From contig JAEXDU010000249.1 in NCBI GenBank assembly GCA_023401495.1, positions 1 to 34,846 on the forward strand: 34,846 nucleotides of DNA, in the 5' to 3' direction. The stretch is from Bacillota bacterium. Lineage in GTDB: Bacteria > Bacillota > Clostridia > Oscillospirales > Acutalibacteraceae. The position numbers and the translations under genes are program-made. The notes beneath the pieces were generated by a model that saw only the letters and a list, made by a program, of their open reading frames with translations, did not search any database and was not told the DNA's origin. Shown here piece after piece: positions 14,989-23,052 of this stretch; position 1 is the stretch's first letter, and the number at the start of each line of letters is the position of its first letter.

Positions 14989-15642
14989 TTGAAAGGCTTA
15001 TTGTATAAGGATTTTGTCCATCTGCGCAAATTTCTGCTCGCCGGGCTGTTTTTAATCGTGTTTTCCCTTGTTGGCGTCTGGATTTTTCTCCATCGGCTGG
15101 GAGAAAAAGATTTTGCCTATGGCTCCATCGTTTCGGTTTCGACACACTGGCTTACTTTGATAACGGCTTATTTTGCTTTTCAGCGGGATGAACAGAACAA
15201 ATGGAATGTCTATGTGCTGTCATTTCCGGTAGACAAAAGACTGCTGGTGCGCAGTCGATATCTGTTTCTGTCCTCTCTTCTCTTTGCGGGCAATCTTGTG
15301 GGGTTGCTAATCTCCGGATTTTCCAATGGTTTTACGCCGGAAGTATTCCTCGAACATTGTGAGGCGATCGGTCTCACGCTTCTGCTGCTCAGTGCCTTTT
15401 TACCGGCGGCCTACCGAAAGGGCTCGCAGGACGCGATCTGGACTCTGGTCCTTTGCTATATTTTATTGAATGTTTTCGACTTGATTTTCGGTCTTATCGA
15501 TCGTAATACGGGAATCCTGCTTCTCCTTAATACTCTGGTTTTCCACCAGGCCCCGGTTTTCGGTTTTTTCTTTGCTCTCCTGCTTTTTTGGGGTTCTTAT
15601 TTTCTCTCCTGCAAGGTACTCGAAACAAGCGATGTCTCTTAA
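14989..15642 (+). CDS. ABC-2 family permease subunit, second copy
   Basis: This 217-residue membrane protein is the paralogue of the preceding permease, with six predicted segments and the block QNKWNVYVLSFPVDKRLLVRSRY (about 67-89). The start is TTG at 14989, preceded by AAAGGAG at 14972-14978. The first permease lies 128 bp upstream without overlap, and a terminator follows at 15699-15737, so it closes the operon. The two diverged copies probably form a heterodimer with the shared ATPase, consistent with adjacent duplication. Confidence 0.88.
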   Translation: MKGLLYKDFVHLRKFLLAGLFLIVFSLVGVWIFLHRLGEKDFAYGSIVSVSTHWLTLITAYFAFQRDEQNKWNVYVLSFPVDKRLLVRSRYLFLSSLLFAGNLVGLLISGFSNGFTPEVFLEHCEAIGLTLLLLSAFLPAAYRKGSQDAIWTLVLCYILLNVFDLIFGLIDRNTGILLLLNTLVFHQAPVFGFFFALLLFWGSYFLSCKVLETSDVS

Positions 15643-15698
15643 TTCAAAATCCTTTATTTTTAGAGATAAAATTTTTCTATAAAATAAATTTAATGGTG

Positions 15699-15737
15699 AC
15701 CGGCCTGAATCAAAAAAGCGATTTGGGCCGGTTTTTT
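15699..15737 (+). terminator. Intrinsic terminator of the gntR-ABC operon
   Basis: ACCGGCC (15699-15705) pairs with GGCCGGT (15726-15732), with an inner GAATC/GATTT helix, followed by TTTTT. It ends 57-95 bp after the permease stop. Confidence 0.85.
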
Positions 15738-15825
15738 CGTCGGATCGCACCACGTTTTTATCAATTGTTGTAAGCCCTTACAAAAATAGCAAAGTTTTTT
15801 TGTCTGCCCCTCTCCCGCTTCCAGA

Positions 15826-15854
15826 TTGACAGAGTTCGACAAGTCTTATATAAT
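15826..15854 (+). promoter_or_regulatory. Fully consensus sigma-A promoter of the chemoreceptor gene
   Basis: TTGACA (15826-15831), a 17-bp spacer and TATAAT (15849-15854) match consensus at all twelve positions. The leader to the ATG is about 100 nt. I searched it for a cyclic-di-GMP riboswitch and did not find one; it has only a short GCCAAATGGC hairpin. Confidence 0.9.
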
Positions 15855-15961
15855 TGTCCCAGTCACATATTGGAAAATTTTAACAATCAATTTTATTTTT
15901 TTGAGACTATTGCCAAATGGCTTTGCGGCTAAGATAAAAATTGTTGCTTTGGAGGGCCCTC

Positions 15962-17770
15962 ATGAAAAATCTATCCATACCCAAAAAACTGACTGTCAGC
16001 TTTACCTTAGTTGTCGTTTTATTCAGTGTGATGATCGCCTGTATTGTCATGTTCGGGATGAAATCGATTGCAAACTCTCTGAACAGCTTCTATCAGGGGC
16101 CGTATCAAACCGTAACCGCGTCGGAAGATTTGAACAAATCGCTCAACGCACAGCAGAAATATCTGCTGATGTATTTGACAAACGACGATCAGGACTCCAT
16201 TGTCGGCTACCAATCCGAACTGAGAAGACTGGACTTGGCAATGCAGTCTGACATAGCGATCCTTAAAAACAATCTCACCTTACAAGAAAATCAGGACAAG
16301 CTGAATCTGCTGATCGCCAACTCAACCACCTTAAAAAGGCTGAGCGAGCAGCTGCAGAACATGTACAGCCGCGGAGAAGTGGAATCCGCAAAAAAGCTGT
16401 ATTACTCCGATTTTATTACGATTGCCAACGCATCTCAAACTCTCTCTTCCACGCTCAGCTCATCCTCTAAATCTGTGGCAAATCAATTTTATATCAGCGC
16501 TTCCAAAACCGAAAAGCAAACGTATCAGATCATCGCCGTTTTCAGCGCCGCCATCCTCGTTTTTATCATTTTGATCTGCATCTATATTGTCCGTATCATC
16601 ACAAAGCCGATCAAACAGATCGAGTCCGCCATGCTTCGCTTCTCTGAGGGAGAGCTGGATGTGGATATCCCCTATGTTTCAAAAGATGAGCTGGGGGTTT
16701 TGGCAGAGGGCATGCGTACCGTATCCGCGAATCTAAAAGCTTACATCGACAATATTTCGTATGTGCTCGGCGCCATTTCAAAGGGCGATATGACCGTAAC
16801 CGTTGACGTCGATTACAAAAACGATTTTGCGCCGATTAAAGAGGCACTGGTCTCCATTGTGGATTCCCTGAACAGCACCCTTTCACAGGTTCAAGTTGCC
16901 GCCAGCCAGGTTTCTACCGGGGCAGAGCAGGTATCCCTGGGGGCACAGACTTTGTCGCAGGGGGCAACAGAGCAGGCCAGCTCGATTGAAGAGCTCGCCG
17001 CCACCATCAGTGAAATTTCCGATAAGGTAAAGGCCAACTCTTCCAACGCGCAAACCGCCAGCTCGCATGCGGATGAAACGGCCCGCGTGATTCAGGACGG
17101 CGACACACTGATGCAGCAGCTTGTGGGATCGATGTCTGAAATGGAAAAGACCTCTACCGAAATCAACAAGATCATCAAAACCATTAACGATATTGCCTTC
17201 CAGACGAATATTCTGGCCCTGAATGCGGCGGTAGAGGCCGCCCGGGCCGGCTCTGCGGGGCGAGGCTTCTCCGTCGTGGCAGAGGAGGTCCGGAACCTGG
17301 CAAGCAAAAGCGCCCAGGCTGCCGACAATACCACCTCTCTGGTCGAAAATACCCTTTCCGCCATCCAAAACAGCACCACACTGGTAGGTAAGGTTCGCAA
17401 GTCCCTTGACGCAATCGCAAAAAGGTCCTCCGACGTCACCGTTCTGATTCAGGATATCGCAGTCTCCTCCCAGGAGCAGACCGGTGCGATCGATCAGGTG
17501 AACGAAGGCATCAATCTGATTTCCGGCGTGGTACAGACAAACTCCGCTACCGCAGAGGAAAGCGCCGCCGCCAGTGAGGAGCTGTCCGGTCAGTCTGAAG
17601 TCATGCTCAATCTGGTCAACGTGTTCCAGTTAAGAGGCGGGGCCACCGTCGAGCCCGTGCAGATCTCCGACCTCCCAGAAGATCCCGGATACCCCGATTT
17701 CCCGCTTTTCTCCGACGAACCCGAGCTCTTTTCGGAAGAAGAATCCGCCGAGCTTGCTTCGATGCTGTGA
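15962..17770 (+). CDS. Methyl-accepting chemotaxis protein
   Basis: This 602-residue protein begins at ATG 15962, five bases after GGAGGG. TM1 spans about 10-32, a helical four-helix-bundle ligand domain about 33-187, and TM2 188-211. HAMP follows (about 212-265, RIITKPIKQIE), with a second HAMP-like stretch to about 300. The long signalling coiled coil has the invariant hairpin tip IAFQTNILALNAAVEAARAG (411-430). EQASSIEELAATISE (337-351) and AEESAAASEELS (531-542) are likely methylation helices. A 40-residue acidic tail rich in Pro, Asp, Glu and Ser ends the protein, with no CheR-docking pentapeptide. No chemotaxis kinase or flagellar genes are in the window. The signal sensed is unknown. 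Confidence 0.95.
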   Translation: MKNLSIPKKLTVSFTLVVVLFSVMIACIVMFGMKSIANSLNSFYQGPYQTVTASEDLNKSLNAQQKYLLMYLTNDDQDSIVGYQSELRRLDLAMQSDIAILKNNLTLQENQDKLNLLIANSTTLKRLSEQLQNMYSRGEVESAKKLYYSDFITIANASQTLSSTLSSSSKSVANQFYISASKTEKQTYQIIAVFSAAILVFIILICIYIVRIITKPIKQIESAMLRFSEGELDVDIPYVSKDELGVLAEGMRTVSANLKAYIDNISYVLGAISKGDMTVTVDVDYKNDFAPIKEALVSIVDSLNSTLSQVQVAASQVSTGAEQVSLGAQTLSQGATEQASSIEELAATISEISDKVKANSSNAQTASSHADETARVIQDGDTLMQQLVGSMSEMEKTSTEINKIIKTINDIAFQTNILALNAAVEAARAGSAGRGFSVVAEEVRNLASKSAQAADNTTSLVENTLSAIQNSTTLVGKVRKSLDAIAKRSSDVTVLIQDIAVSSQEQTGAIDQVNEGINLISGVVQTNSATAEESAAASEELSGQSEVMLNLVNVFQLRGGATVEPVQISDLPEDPGYPDFPLFSDEPELFSEEESAELASML

Positions 17771-17814
17771 GAAAGAAACAAATTGCTTTAGACATATCCT
17801 CCTGATAGATTCGT

Positions 17815-17861
17815 AAAAAGCGCACCAGATCGGTTTTGAATCCCGATCTGGTGCGCTTTTT
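17815..17861. terminator. Bidirectional terminator between the chemoreceptor and htrA
   Basis: AAAAAGCGCACCAGATCGG pairs perfectly with the mirrored sequence ending in GGTGCGCTTTTT around a 9-nt loop. A U tract is available on both strands, so it can stop the converging chemoreceptor and htrA transcripts. Confidence 0.93.
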
Positions 17862-17883
17862 ATTCAGCCGAGCATTACCCGGT

Positions 17884-19869
17884 TTATTTTACGCCCTGCT
17901 GTGTCTCGCCGTTGTCGGCCAACAGCGTAGCTGTCACTTCAAAGGTCTTACCCTGCTGGCCAATCGCGCCCGGCCGGTAGAGCGTCATTTTCATCGTATC
18001 CCCCGGCTTGTGCAGACCCAGCTTCTGGTACAGCTCTGTCATGGTCGTAATCGACGTGCCGTCCACCTTTGTAATAATGTCGTTCACCTTTGCCTCTGTT
18101 CCCTGGAACGCACTCTCGGAATCGATGGAAACGATAACCACGCCCTGCGGCCAACCCAGCTGCTGCTGCAGGCTGGACACCTGATTCGCGCCGATACCCA
18201 GACGCGCCCGTCCGGATACATACCCGCTCTTGATCAGGTCATCCACAATGCTTTTGGCGCGCGCGATCGGGATGGAAAAGCCCATTCCTTCATAGCCCTC
18301 CGCCACAAGCTTCGAGGTGTTTACACCAACCACCTGTCCGTACAGGTTCAGCAGCGCGCCGCCGGAAGCCCCGGGGCTGATCGCCGTGTCGGTCTGAATA
18401 TACGTCATGTTCGCCTTGTCGCTGTATCCCACCGAACGATTCAGACCCGAAACAACGCCGCGGGTCAGCGAGCTAGCAAAGGTCATGCCGCCCGGGTTGC
18501 CGATCGCCAGCACCCAGTCGCCGACAGCCAGTGAATCGGAATTTCCGAAAGCAGCCACAGGCAGATTTTTCGCATCGATTTTCAGTACCGCCAGATCTGT
18601 CGTCTTATCAAAGCCGACCACCGCGGCGTTGTACTGGCTGTTGTCGTGCAGAATCACGCGCAGCATCGAATGGTTTTTTGAGTCCTTGATCACATGGGAA
18701 TTCGTGATAATATAGCCGTCCGAACGGCAAATGATTCCCGAACCGGAGCTGGTCCCCTCCTGCGTTTCGCAGACCACACCGATAATGGCGGGAGATACCT
18801 TTGCGTAAATCTCCTTCGCGGTGCTCTCCCCGCCCGAAGGCGCAGACGCAATCGCCAGCCCCGCAAATTTGGGGTCGGCCAGCGTTCCGGTCGGCGCAGG
18901 CTCCGCGTCTTCCACACTCTGCGAAGGCTCCGCAGATTCCGGCGGCGCTTCGGAAGGCCCCTGCGGCGGCTGCGAAGAAGCCGAAGAATCGTTTTTCTGC
19001 GGTGAAAGCGCCGTATAAACGCTGAGGCTGAAAAACCCAAGCACAAAAACGGCGGTTAAAGTCACGAGCGCGCCGATAAACAGACGGTAGCCCCTGCTCT
19101 TCGGCGGTTTTGGGGTATATTCCGGCTGATGAAACGGCCCCTTGCCGTCACCCTGCCCGTAAGGCGCATAGACCCGCGGGGGCTGATAGCCAAATGGCAT
19201 CTGCTGCCCCTGCGGCGGATAGGGCGGATACCCATACGGCGGGTATGGCGGGTAACCCGGATACTGCTGCCACCCATTTTGCGGATATCCATACGGCCCT
19301 TGCGGCGGCTGACCCGGCGCAGGGTTCTGCTGTCCCCCGCTCTGCGGCGATCCATAGGGGTGATACGGCGGTACCCACTGGCCCGGCGCGGTATCCTGCT
19401 GTCCTCCGCTTTGCGCGGAACCATAGGGACCATACGGCGGCCTTGGCTGCTCCGCCGCGGGATTCTCCTGTTCCTGTGCGGGGCTCTCCTGCGGTTCGCC
19501 CGGTGCATCCGTTTGCGGGTTCGGATTCTCCTCGTGTACCTCTACCGGCGCTCTATCCGCGGCGGAACCCTCTTTCTCCGGCTGTGCCGGGGGCGGTTCC
19601 TCCGCTTCCGGGATTGGCTCCGGCGCATTTGAATCGGAACCTGCATCCGGCTCTTCGGCCCGATCATCACCGGGCCCCTGTGAATCTGTCCGCTCCAAAT
19701 CCGGCAGGCTGCTCTGCGGGGGATTCTTTTCCTCTTCGGCCGCGCTTTCGGAATGCGTTTCCTTCTGTAAGAAAAACTCCTCCAAAGTATCCGGCCAGGG
19801 CTTTTGGGATTTCTCTGCCTCGTCGGCTTCTCCCTGCCCGTCGGGTTTTTTCCACTGAAAATCGTCCAT
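17884..19869 (-). CDS. htrA: Membrane-anchored HtrA/DegP-type serine protease with PDZ domain
   Basis: This 661-residue protein starts at ATG 19869, six bases after GGGGGG. Residues 1-260 are an acidic, then Pro/Gln/Gly/Tyr-rich cytoplasmic arm with repeats such as PYGSAQSGGQQ and PYPPYG. One membrane anchor follows at about 262-287. The protease domain has His392 in TNSHVIKD, Asp425 in TTDLAVLK and Ser502 in PGASGGAL. One PDZ domain (about 548-655) ends the protein. The family degrades or refolds damaged exported proteins. The Asn that commonly precedes the catalytic Ser (GNSGG) is Ala here. It is the last gene of an operon with a two-component system, suggesting envelope-stress control. The arm is unusually long. 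Confidence 0.93.
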   Translation of the reverse strand: MDDFQWKKPDGQGEADEAEKSQKPWPDTLEEFFLQKETHSESAAEEEKNPPQSSLPDLERTDSQGPGDDRAEEPDAGSDSNAPEPIPEAEEPPPAQPEKEGSAADRAPVEVHEENPNPQTDAPGEPQESPAQEQENPAAEQPRPPYGPYGSAQSGGQQDTAPGQWVPPYHPYGSPQSGGQQNPAPGQPPQGPYGYPQNGWQQYPGYPPYPPYGYPPYPPQGQQMPFGYQPPRVYAPYGQGDGKGPFHQPEYTPKPPKSRGYRLFIGALVTLTAVFVLGFFSLSVYTALSPQKNDSSASSQPPQGPSEAPPESAEPSQSVEDAEPAPTGTLADPKFAGLAIASAPSGGESTAKEIYAKVSPAIIGVVCETQEGTSSGSGIICRSDGYIITNSHVIKDSKNHSMLRVILHDNSQYNAAVVGFDKTTDLAVLKIDAKNLPVAAFGNSDSLAVGDWVLAIGNPGGMTFASSLTRGVVSGLNRSVGYSDKANMTYIQTDTAISPGASGGALLNLYGQVVGVNTSKLVAEGYEGMGFSIPIARAKSIVDDLIKSGYVSGRARLGIGANQVSSLQQQLGWPQGVVIVSIDSESAFQGTEAKVNDIITKVDGTSITTMTELYQKLGLHKPGDTMKMTLYRPGAIGQQGKTFEVTATLLADNGETQQGVK

Positions 19870-19891
19870 GCTCATCCCCCCGTAAAATGGT

Positions 19892-21409
19892 TTACCCCTT
19901 CGGCTCCTTTTTATCCTTCGAAAGCTCCTTAAACGGCGCATCCTCAGCCTCGGCCTTGATCTGTTTTTCCTTGTTTTTCGGCAGCCAGAACTGGAATTCG
20001 CAGTATTCGTTTTCCACGCTCGAAACCGTGATCTCGCCGCCGTGCAGCCCGATGATGGTGCGCACGATATACAGGCCAAGCCCCATCCCGTTCTTATCGT
20101 AGCTTCTCGATTTATCCGTTTTGTAAAAACGCTCGAAAATCATGTCGACCTCATCAGGCGGGATTCCCGCGCCGCTGTTCTTCACGCGCACGATGTCCCG
20201 GTCGGCTTTATCCTCCACATGAATCTCGATGTATCCGCCGTTGTTGGTAAACTTTACGGCATTTTCAATCAAATTATACATTACCTGATGAATCATATCC
20301 GGGTCGCCGTCGACGAACAGGCTTTCCGCATCCTCTAGTCCGCGCACCTCCAGGTGCTTGTCCTCAATCGCCTTTTCAAACGAAAGCAGAGCCGAAAAGA
20401 TGGTATTCGTCAAATCGAAGCGTCCGGGCCGCAGCTTCAGCTCGCCGTTGTCGATGCGCGAAAGGTCGAGCATCGTGCGCACCAGCCGCGAAAGGCGCTT
20501 GACCTCGGTGGAAACGATCTTCAGGTATTTTTCCTGCTGCTCCGGCGGGATCGTTCCATCCAGTATGCCGTCGATGAATCCGGCGATGGTCGTCATCGGC
20601 GTTTTCAGCTCGTGCGATACGTTGGCGATAAAGTTGCGGCGCACCGTCTCGCCGGAGGCCAGCGACGCCGCCATATTGTTGAACGCCAGCGCCAGCTGGC
20701 CGATTTCGTCGTTGCTCGTCACCGGAACACGCACCGAGAAATTCCCTTCGCCAAAGCTGTGCGCCGCCAGCGACATTTCATGCAGGGGCCGCACCAGCCG
20801 GTACGAAAACAGCCACACCATAATGAACGACAGCATAAAGACCGCCGCCGCGGCGATCAGGAACATCCGCAGCGCTTCGGTGCGGTATACCTGCAGGGAA
20901 TAGATGTTGGAGGCGGTAAATACCGCTCCGATCGTGACAGTCGTGCCGTTGTCGCCCACCACCTGGATGGGCACACCCACAACATAGTGGGGCTGCTGGT
21001 AAATCCCCTTGAGGGTACCGGTGCCCATATAGCCGCCGCTCATCACCTGAGTCATAATGTCCGCGCCCACATCACCGGCGCCTACCTCACCGCTGCCGGT
21101 ATAGGCCGAAAGAAGCCGGACTCCATTTTTATCCGTTACAAAAATGTCCGCGTCAATATTCACCGAAAACGCAGAGATAAACGCCTGCATGCGTTTGCCG
21201 TCCACCATGTATTGGTTGTTCTGGATCATGATCACGCTTTCCGACGCCACAGCCGCAACACCCTGGGCATTTTTGCTCAGCAGTTCCCGCTTTTCATCCT
21301 GCCAGTAGCGCGAAATAAAGCTAATCATCACCACGCCCAGAAAGATAAAGCTGACAAAAATAATCGTCAGTGTGATGCGCAGATACTTTTTAAACAGAGT
21401 TTTCTTCAC
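19892..21409 (-). CDS. Sensor histidine kinase of a two-component system
   Basis: This 505-residue protein starts at GTG 21409. TM1 spans 11-33, an extracellular sensor of about 145 residues follows (Cache/PAS-like pattern DIFVTDKNGVRLL at 88-100 and HYVVGVPI at 141-148), TM2 lies at 181-205, and HAMP at 206-258. HisKA has the phospho-accepting His266 in NVSHELKTP. The HATPase domain has NLIENAVKF, GAGIPPDEVDMIFERFYK and GLGLYIV. A short, charged C-terminal tail follows. The matching regulator lies upstream on the same strand and HtrA downstream, so envelope stress or cell-wall damage is the likely input. This is inferred from context. Confidence 0.95.
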   Translation of the reverse strand: MKKTLFKKYLRITLTIIFVSFIFLGVVMISFISRYWQDEKRELLSKNAQGVAAVASESVIMIQNNQYMVDGKRMQAFISAFSVNIDADIFVTDKNGVRLLSAYTGSGEVGAGDVGADIMTQVMSGGYMGTGTLKGIYQQPHYVVGVPIQVVGDNGTTVTIGAVFTASNIYSLQVYRTEALRMFLIAAAAVFMLSFIMVWLFSYRLVRPLHEMSLAAHSFGEGNFSVRVPVTSNDEIGQLALAFNNMAASLASGETVRRNFIANVSHELKTPMTTIAGFIDGILDGTIPPEQQEKYLKIVSTEVKRLSRLVRTMLDLSRIDNGELKLRPGRFDLTNTIFSALLSFEKAIEDKHLEVRGLEDAESLFVDGDPDMIHQVMYNLIENAVKFTNNGGYIEIHVEDKADRDIVRVKNSGAGIPPDEVDMIFERFYKTDKSRSYDKNGMGLGLYIVRTIIGLHGGEITVSSVENEYCEFQFWLPKNKEKQIKAEAEDAPFKELSKDKKEPKG

Positions 21410-21499
21410 TCCGCGAGACGCCCCTTCTCCATTTCAATCCGTCCTCCCCATGCGGGGAGCAACAGACGGTCTTGCCGCCGCCGGGAAATCCGACGCCGC

Positions 21500-22189
21500 T
21501 TATTCCTTGACCTCGAATTTATAACCCACGCCCCAAACGGTTTTCAGGGCCCATTTCTCTGAAACGCCCTCCAGCTTTTCGCGCAGGCGCTTTACGTGTA
21601 CGTCTACCGTGCGGGAATCGCCGTAGTAGTCGAAGCCCCACACCTCATCGAGCAGCTGGTCACGTGTAAATACACGGTTCGGGTTGCTGGCCAGATGGTA
21701 AATCAGCTCCATCTCTTTAGGGGGCGTGTCCACTTGAACGCCGTTCACGCGCAGCTCGTAGTTCGTCAGGTTGATCGAAAGCTTGTCGAACTTCACTTCT
21801 TTAATCAGCTCGTCGCCATTCTTACCCACACGGCGCAGTACCGCCTTAATGCGGGCCACAACCTCTTTGGCCTCAAAGGGCTTCACGACATAGTCGTCCG
21901 CGCCCAGCTCCAGACCGAGCACCTTGTCGAATACCTCGCCCTTCGCTGTGAGCATGATGATCGGGCACTGAGACTTCTTGCGAATCTCACGGCAAACCTG
22001 CCATCCGTCCAACTCGGGCAGCATAATGTCCAGAAGGATCAGATCCGGGTTCTCTGCATCGAACAAATCCACCGCTCTTTTGCCGTCATTGGCGATCGCC
22101 ACGTGAAAGCCTTCCTTTTCCAGATACAGCCGCAGCAGCTCGCAGATGTTCTGGTCATCGTCGACTACCATAATTTTTCCTGCCGCCAT
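21500..22189 (-). CDS. OmpR/PhoB-family response regulator
   Basis: This 229-residue protein has the receiver domain VVDDD (8-12), phosphorylation site Asp54 in LILLDIMLPELDGW, LTAKGE and DYVVKPFEAKEV. The C-terminal winged helix contains DTPPKEMELIYHLASNPNRVFTRDQLLDEVWGFDYYGDSRTVDVHVKRLREKLE. It is followed, after 90 bp, by its histidine kinase and then htrA. An extended -10 promoter precedes it. Likely targets include its own operon, but no direct repeats of a binding site are obvious upstream. Confidence 0.96.
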   Translation of the reverse strand: MAAGKIMVVDDDQNICELLRLYLEKEGFHVAIANDGKRAVDLFDAENPDLILLDIMLPELDGWQVCREIRKKSQCPIIMLTAKGEVFDKVLGLELGADDYVVKPFEAKEVVARIKAVLRRVGKNGDELIKEVKFDKLSINLTNYELRVNGVQVDTPPKEMELIYHLASNPNRVFTRDQLLDEVWGFDYYGDSRTVDVHVKRLREKLEGVSEKWALKTVWGVGYKFEVKE

Positions 22190-22365
22190 AGTATTCTACT
22201 CCTTCCGTCCTGTTTATATGAACATTCAAAATCATTTCTGCGGGATTTCCGTACGGTACCACGGGCACAAAGCGCCGTTGAAAATCAGTCTTAAAAGCAC
22301 TGCGCCACATACCGTTATGGCCTATTTACAAACTGCGCATCCTAACCGCAAATACTTTTGCAGTT

Positions 22366-22384
22366 ATTATACCAGATTATTATA
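22366..22384 (-). promoter_or_regulatory. Promoter region of the regulator-kinase-htrA operon
   Basis: On the minus strand there is an extended -10 TGG-TATAAT (22374-22366), and a second TATAAT lies 13 bp further upstream (22384-22379). No good -35 box is seen, which is acceptable for a TGn-type promoter or suggests an activator. The leader to the ATG is about 170 nt. Confidence 0.55.
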
Positions 22385-22530
22385 CTAAAATGGGCAATAA
22401 AAAGGATGAATATTTTTTAAAGCTTTCATCCGGCGGCGTACGCTCTGCGGGCTTTTGCAGCTGTTTTGCGCCGGGGTGCCGAAATTGTCCGCTTCTTTAT
22501 CTGTTCCGGATATTTTTGCAATAAATTCAC

Positions 22531-22559
22531 TTGCAGGAAATGCGGTACAATGGTACACT
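22531..22559 (+). promoter_or_regulatory. Probable promoter of the gtrA-like gene
   Basis: TTGCAG (22531-22536) and TACACT (22554-22559) are separated by 17 bp. An alternative TACAAT lies at 22546. The start codon is 33 bp further on. No separate promoter is seen in front of glyS, so it may also serve that gene. Confidence 0.5.
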
Positions 22560-22591
22560 GTAATGTATGGCTCGCAGGAGGGATTCCCGAA

Positions 22592-23014
22592 ATGAATAAA
22601 CTCACAAAACTGTGGAGGTTTCTCACTTCACCAGAGATGCTTTCCTACCTGATATTCGGTGTTCTCACCACACTGATCAATATTTTGCTGGCCGGCCTTT
22701 TGTACGATGTTCTGCACTGGAACCTGTACGTAGCCAACACGCTGGCCTGGGTCGCTTCCGTCGCGTTTGCCTTTTTCACCAATAAGCTGTTCGTGTTCCA
22801 AAGCAAAAGCATGGCGCCCGCGGTACTGATGCGGGAATCGATGTCTTTTCTGGGCGCGCGCCTGTTTTCACTGGGGGTTGATACCCTCGGCATGGGGCTT
22901 TTGGTGGATTTACTTCACTGGAATTTCTGGGTGGCCAAAATCCTCATGAACGTGATTGTGGTCATTCTGAATTACATTTTCAGCAAGCTGCTGATCTTCA
23001 ACCAGAAAAAATAA
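22592..23014 (+). CDS. GtrA-family membrane protein
   Basis: This 140-residue protein has four membrane segments (about 17-37, 43-64, 80-100 and 108-130). It carries the family pattern LSYLIFGVLTTLINI near the N-terminus and a repeat-like second half (VAKILMNVIVVILNYIFSKLLIF). GtrA-like proteins are thought to flip or deliver undecaprenyl-linked sugars for cell-surface glycosylation. ATG 22592 is chosen because AGGAGGG lies 9 bases upstream and the in-frame extension to 22466 is Cys-rich and unlike the family. No glycosyltransferase is adjacent. The gene ends 38 bp before glyS on the same strand. Confidence 0.88.
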   Translation: MNKLTKLWRFLTSPEMLSYLIFGVLTTLINILLAGLLYDVLHWNLYVANTLAWVASVAFAFFTNKLFVFQSKSMAPAVLMRESMSFLGARLFSLGVDTLGMGLLVDLLHWNFWVAKILMNVIVVILNYIFSKLLIFNQKK

Positions 23015-23052
23015 AGGGGCGCAGCCAGCGTCCCGAAATTGGAGGATGAAAC

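Noticed and set aside
15855..15961. Possible cyclic-di-GMP riboswitch in the chemoreceptor leader.
   Set aside because: The length fits and such leaders are common for chemoreceptors, but the conserved GEMM blocks are absent. Only a GCCAAATGGC hairpin is seen.
20354..21562. A 402-codon plus-strand frame opposite the histidine kinase.
   Set aside because: The product is His/Arg-rich without domains. The kinase frame carries TM, HAMP, HisKA and HATPase motifs.
22230..22265. TGGTACCG on the minus strand upstream of the response regulator, resembling a T-box antiterminator motif.
   Set aside because: It fails the following conserved bases, no specifier stem is seen, and the downstream genes are not amino-acid related. 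GGTACC is also self-complementary and easily occurs by chance.
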